From: Candidatus Aminicenantes bacterium UBA647
GTDB taxonomy: Bacteria > Acidobacteriota > Aminicenantia > UBA2199
Assembly (NCBI GenBank): GCA_002299555.1
Contig: DBOL01000066.1
Coordinates: forward strand, 1-5,787
DNA: 5,787 nt
Direction of reading: 5' to 3'
In this document: positions 5,110 to 5,787 of the stretch, piece after piece
How positions within the stretch are numbered: position 1 is the stretch's first letter
How the letters are laid out: each line of letters opens with the position of its first letter
The notes under the pieces: model-generated
Told to the model about the DNA's origin: nothing
Seen by the model: the letters and a program-made list of their open reading frames with translations, nothing else
The model's database searches: none
Program-made: the position numbers and the translations under genes

Positions 5110-5787
5110 ATGAGAACCAGAATTTTTATTATATTATTTATCTCATGTTTGTTGATCACAAGCATGGCGTTTGGAGAGAAAGTTATGTCATTCCCGGATC
5201 TTGCAAGGCCGACAAGGATCATGGTTGATGAAAAAAGGATATATATAGTTGAATTTCCCCATGTTTTTATCTATTCGGTTGATGACCGGAAGTTGATAAA
5301 AAAAATAGGCAATAGAGGCGAGGGACCGATGGAGTTTCTCGGCAATCTAAATCTCCTCCCATACCCCGATCATATAATCATAAATAGTCAGGGGAAGATC
5401 ACATACTGGACGAAGGATGGAAATTTTATCAAAGAAGTGAAATGCCCGTTTGCAGGCGGAGTTGAGCCCTGTGAAGATGTGTTCGTTGGTATTGGTTTCA
5501 AGAGAGGAAATGATAAAAATCCCTTTAATTACCAGACTATTGATGTATATGACAAGAATTTCAAGAAATTGAGAGAGGTGGACAGAATGAAAACCGCATT
5601 TCAGAATAGAGGCCTGACCTATTATAATCAGAACTATTTCTTCTATATTCTGAACAATAGTCAGATCGTTGTAATGGGTCATGAAGGATTTCTAATCAAT
5701 GTGTTTGATAAGAGCGGGAAGAAACTTTATGAAATTAAACGTGATTATAAAAAGAAGAGAGTATCCGAGGAAGATAAAAAAGAGTTC
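5110..5787 (+). CDS. Secreted six-bladed beta-propeller protein (partial)
   Basis: The gene runs off the right edge after 226 codons with no stop. It encodes an exported protein with a signal peptide (MRTR, hydrophobic core 5-20, cut near MAFG). The mature part shows propeller blades: RPTRIMVDEKRIYIVEFPHV (33-52), then IGNRGEGPMEF (66-76), the hallmark of the six-bladed beta-propeller family (compare iGrrGeGPGEF), a blade at IIINSQGKITYWTKDGNFIK (89-108), VYDKNFKKLREVD (146-158) and INVFDKSGKKLYEI (196-209). In related proteins about 350-400 residues form the closed propeller, so a little over half is present. The ligand is unknown. The Gly of the usual GPGEF is Met here. The start is set by GAGGTGAG (5100-5107), two bases from ATG. 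The small minus-strand gene diverges from it. Confidence 0.75.
   Translation, partial: MRTRIFIILFISCLLITSMAFGEKVMSFPDLARPTRIMVDEKRIYIVEFPHVFIYSVDDRKLIKKIGNRGEGPMEFLGNLNLLPYPDHIIINSQGKITYWTKDGNFIKEVKCPFAGGVEPCEDVFVGIGFKRGNDKNPFNYQTIDVYDKNFKKLREVDRMKTAFQNRGLTYYNQNYFFYILNNSQIVVMGHEGFLINVFDKSGKKLYEIKRDYKKKRVSEEDKKEF

Noticed and set aside
5347..5682. Minus-strand open frame of 111 codons
   Set aside because: It is antisense to the beta-propeller gene, whose blades and GEGPxEF signature are clear; there is no GGAGG before its ATG.

Overview
The window is an AT-rich stretch of bacterial chromosome holding six ordinary protein genes, one small gene that is easy to miss, and several promoter or operator-like sites. 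Nothing in it suggests a transposon, phage, CRISPR array, rRNA or tRNA. The gene content (a secreted six-bladed beta-propeller protein with the IGNRGEGPMEF signature, a secreted DUF4412-like protein, an outer-membrane beta-barrel) points to a Gram-negative, diderm bacterium of the kind seen in Aminicenantes-like or FCB-group lineages. However, every gene start is preceded by a strong GGAGG or AGGTGAG Shine-Dalgarno site, which is unusual for Bacteroidota proper. The taxonomic placement is an inference from memory of these families, not a database result.

Layout. Bases 1-369 are an AT-rich leader with no convincing intact gene. It holds a possible decayed minus-strand gene end and two perfect palindromes. 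Then come a small exported beta-barrel gene (370-936, +) and a HemG-type flavodoxin gene (1020-1508, +). Two minus-strand genes follow, facing the flavodoxin gene tail to tail. In their own direction of transcription the order is a stomatin/slipin gene (3633 to 2683) and then a divergent SPFH-like membrane protein gene (2539 to 1511). The slipin gene has a good sigma70-type promoter (TTGAAA-17-TAAAAT). Divergent from it is a secreted DUF4412-like gene (3814-4794, +). A 59-residue minus-strand membrane or exported protein gene (4974 to 4795) ends exactly against the stop of that gene. Finally a secreted beta-propeller gene (5110 onward, +) runs off the right edge.

How the genes may work together. 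The common theme is the cell envelope: four proteins carry an export signal or N-terminal membrane segment (the barrel, the DUF4412-like protein, the small protein and the propeller), and two are membrane-anchored SPFH-type proteins. The most interesting unit is the adjacent slipin and divergent SPFH-like gene, which together lack the NfeD partner that usually accompanies slipins. The three plus-strand exported-protein genes share an ATTAAACA element 30-54 bases before their start codons, which may mark a common promoter type. No pathway-level link between the flavodoxin and the rest is visible.
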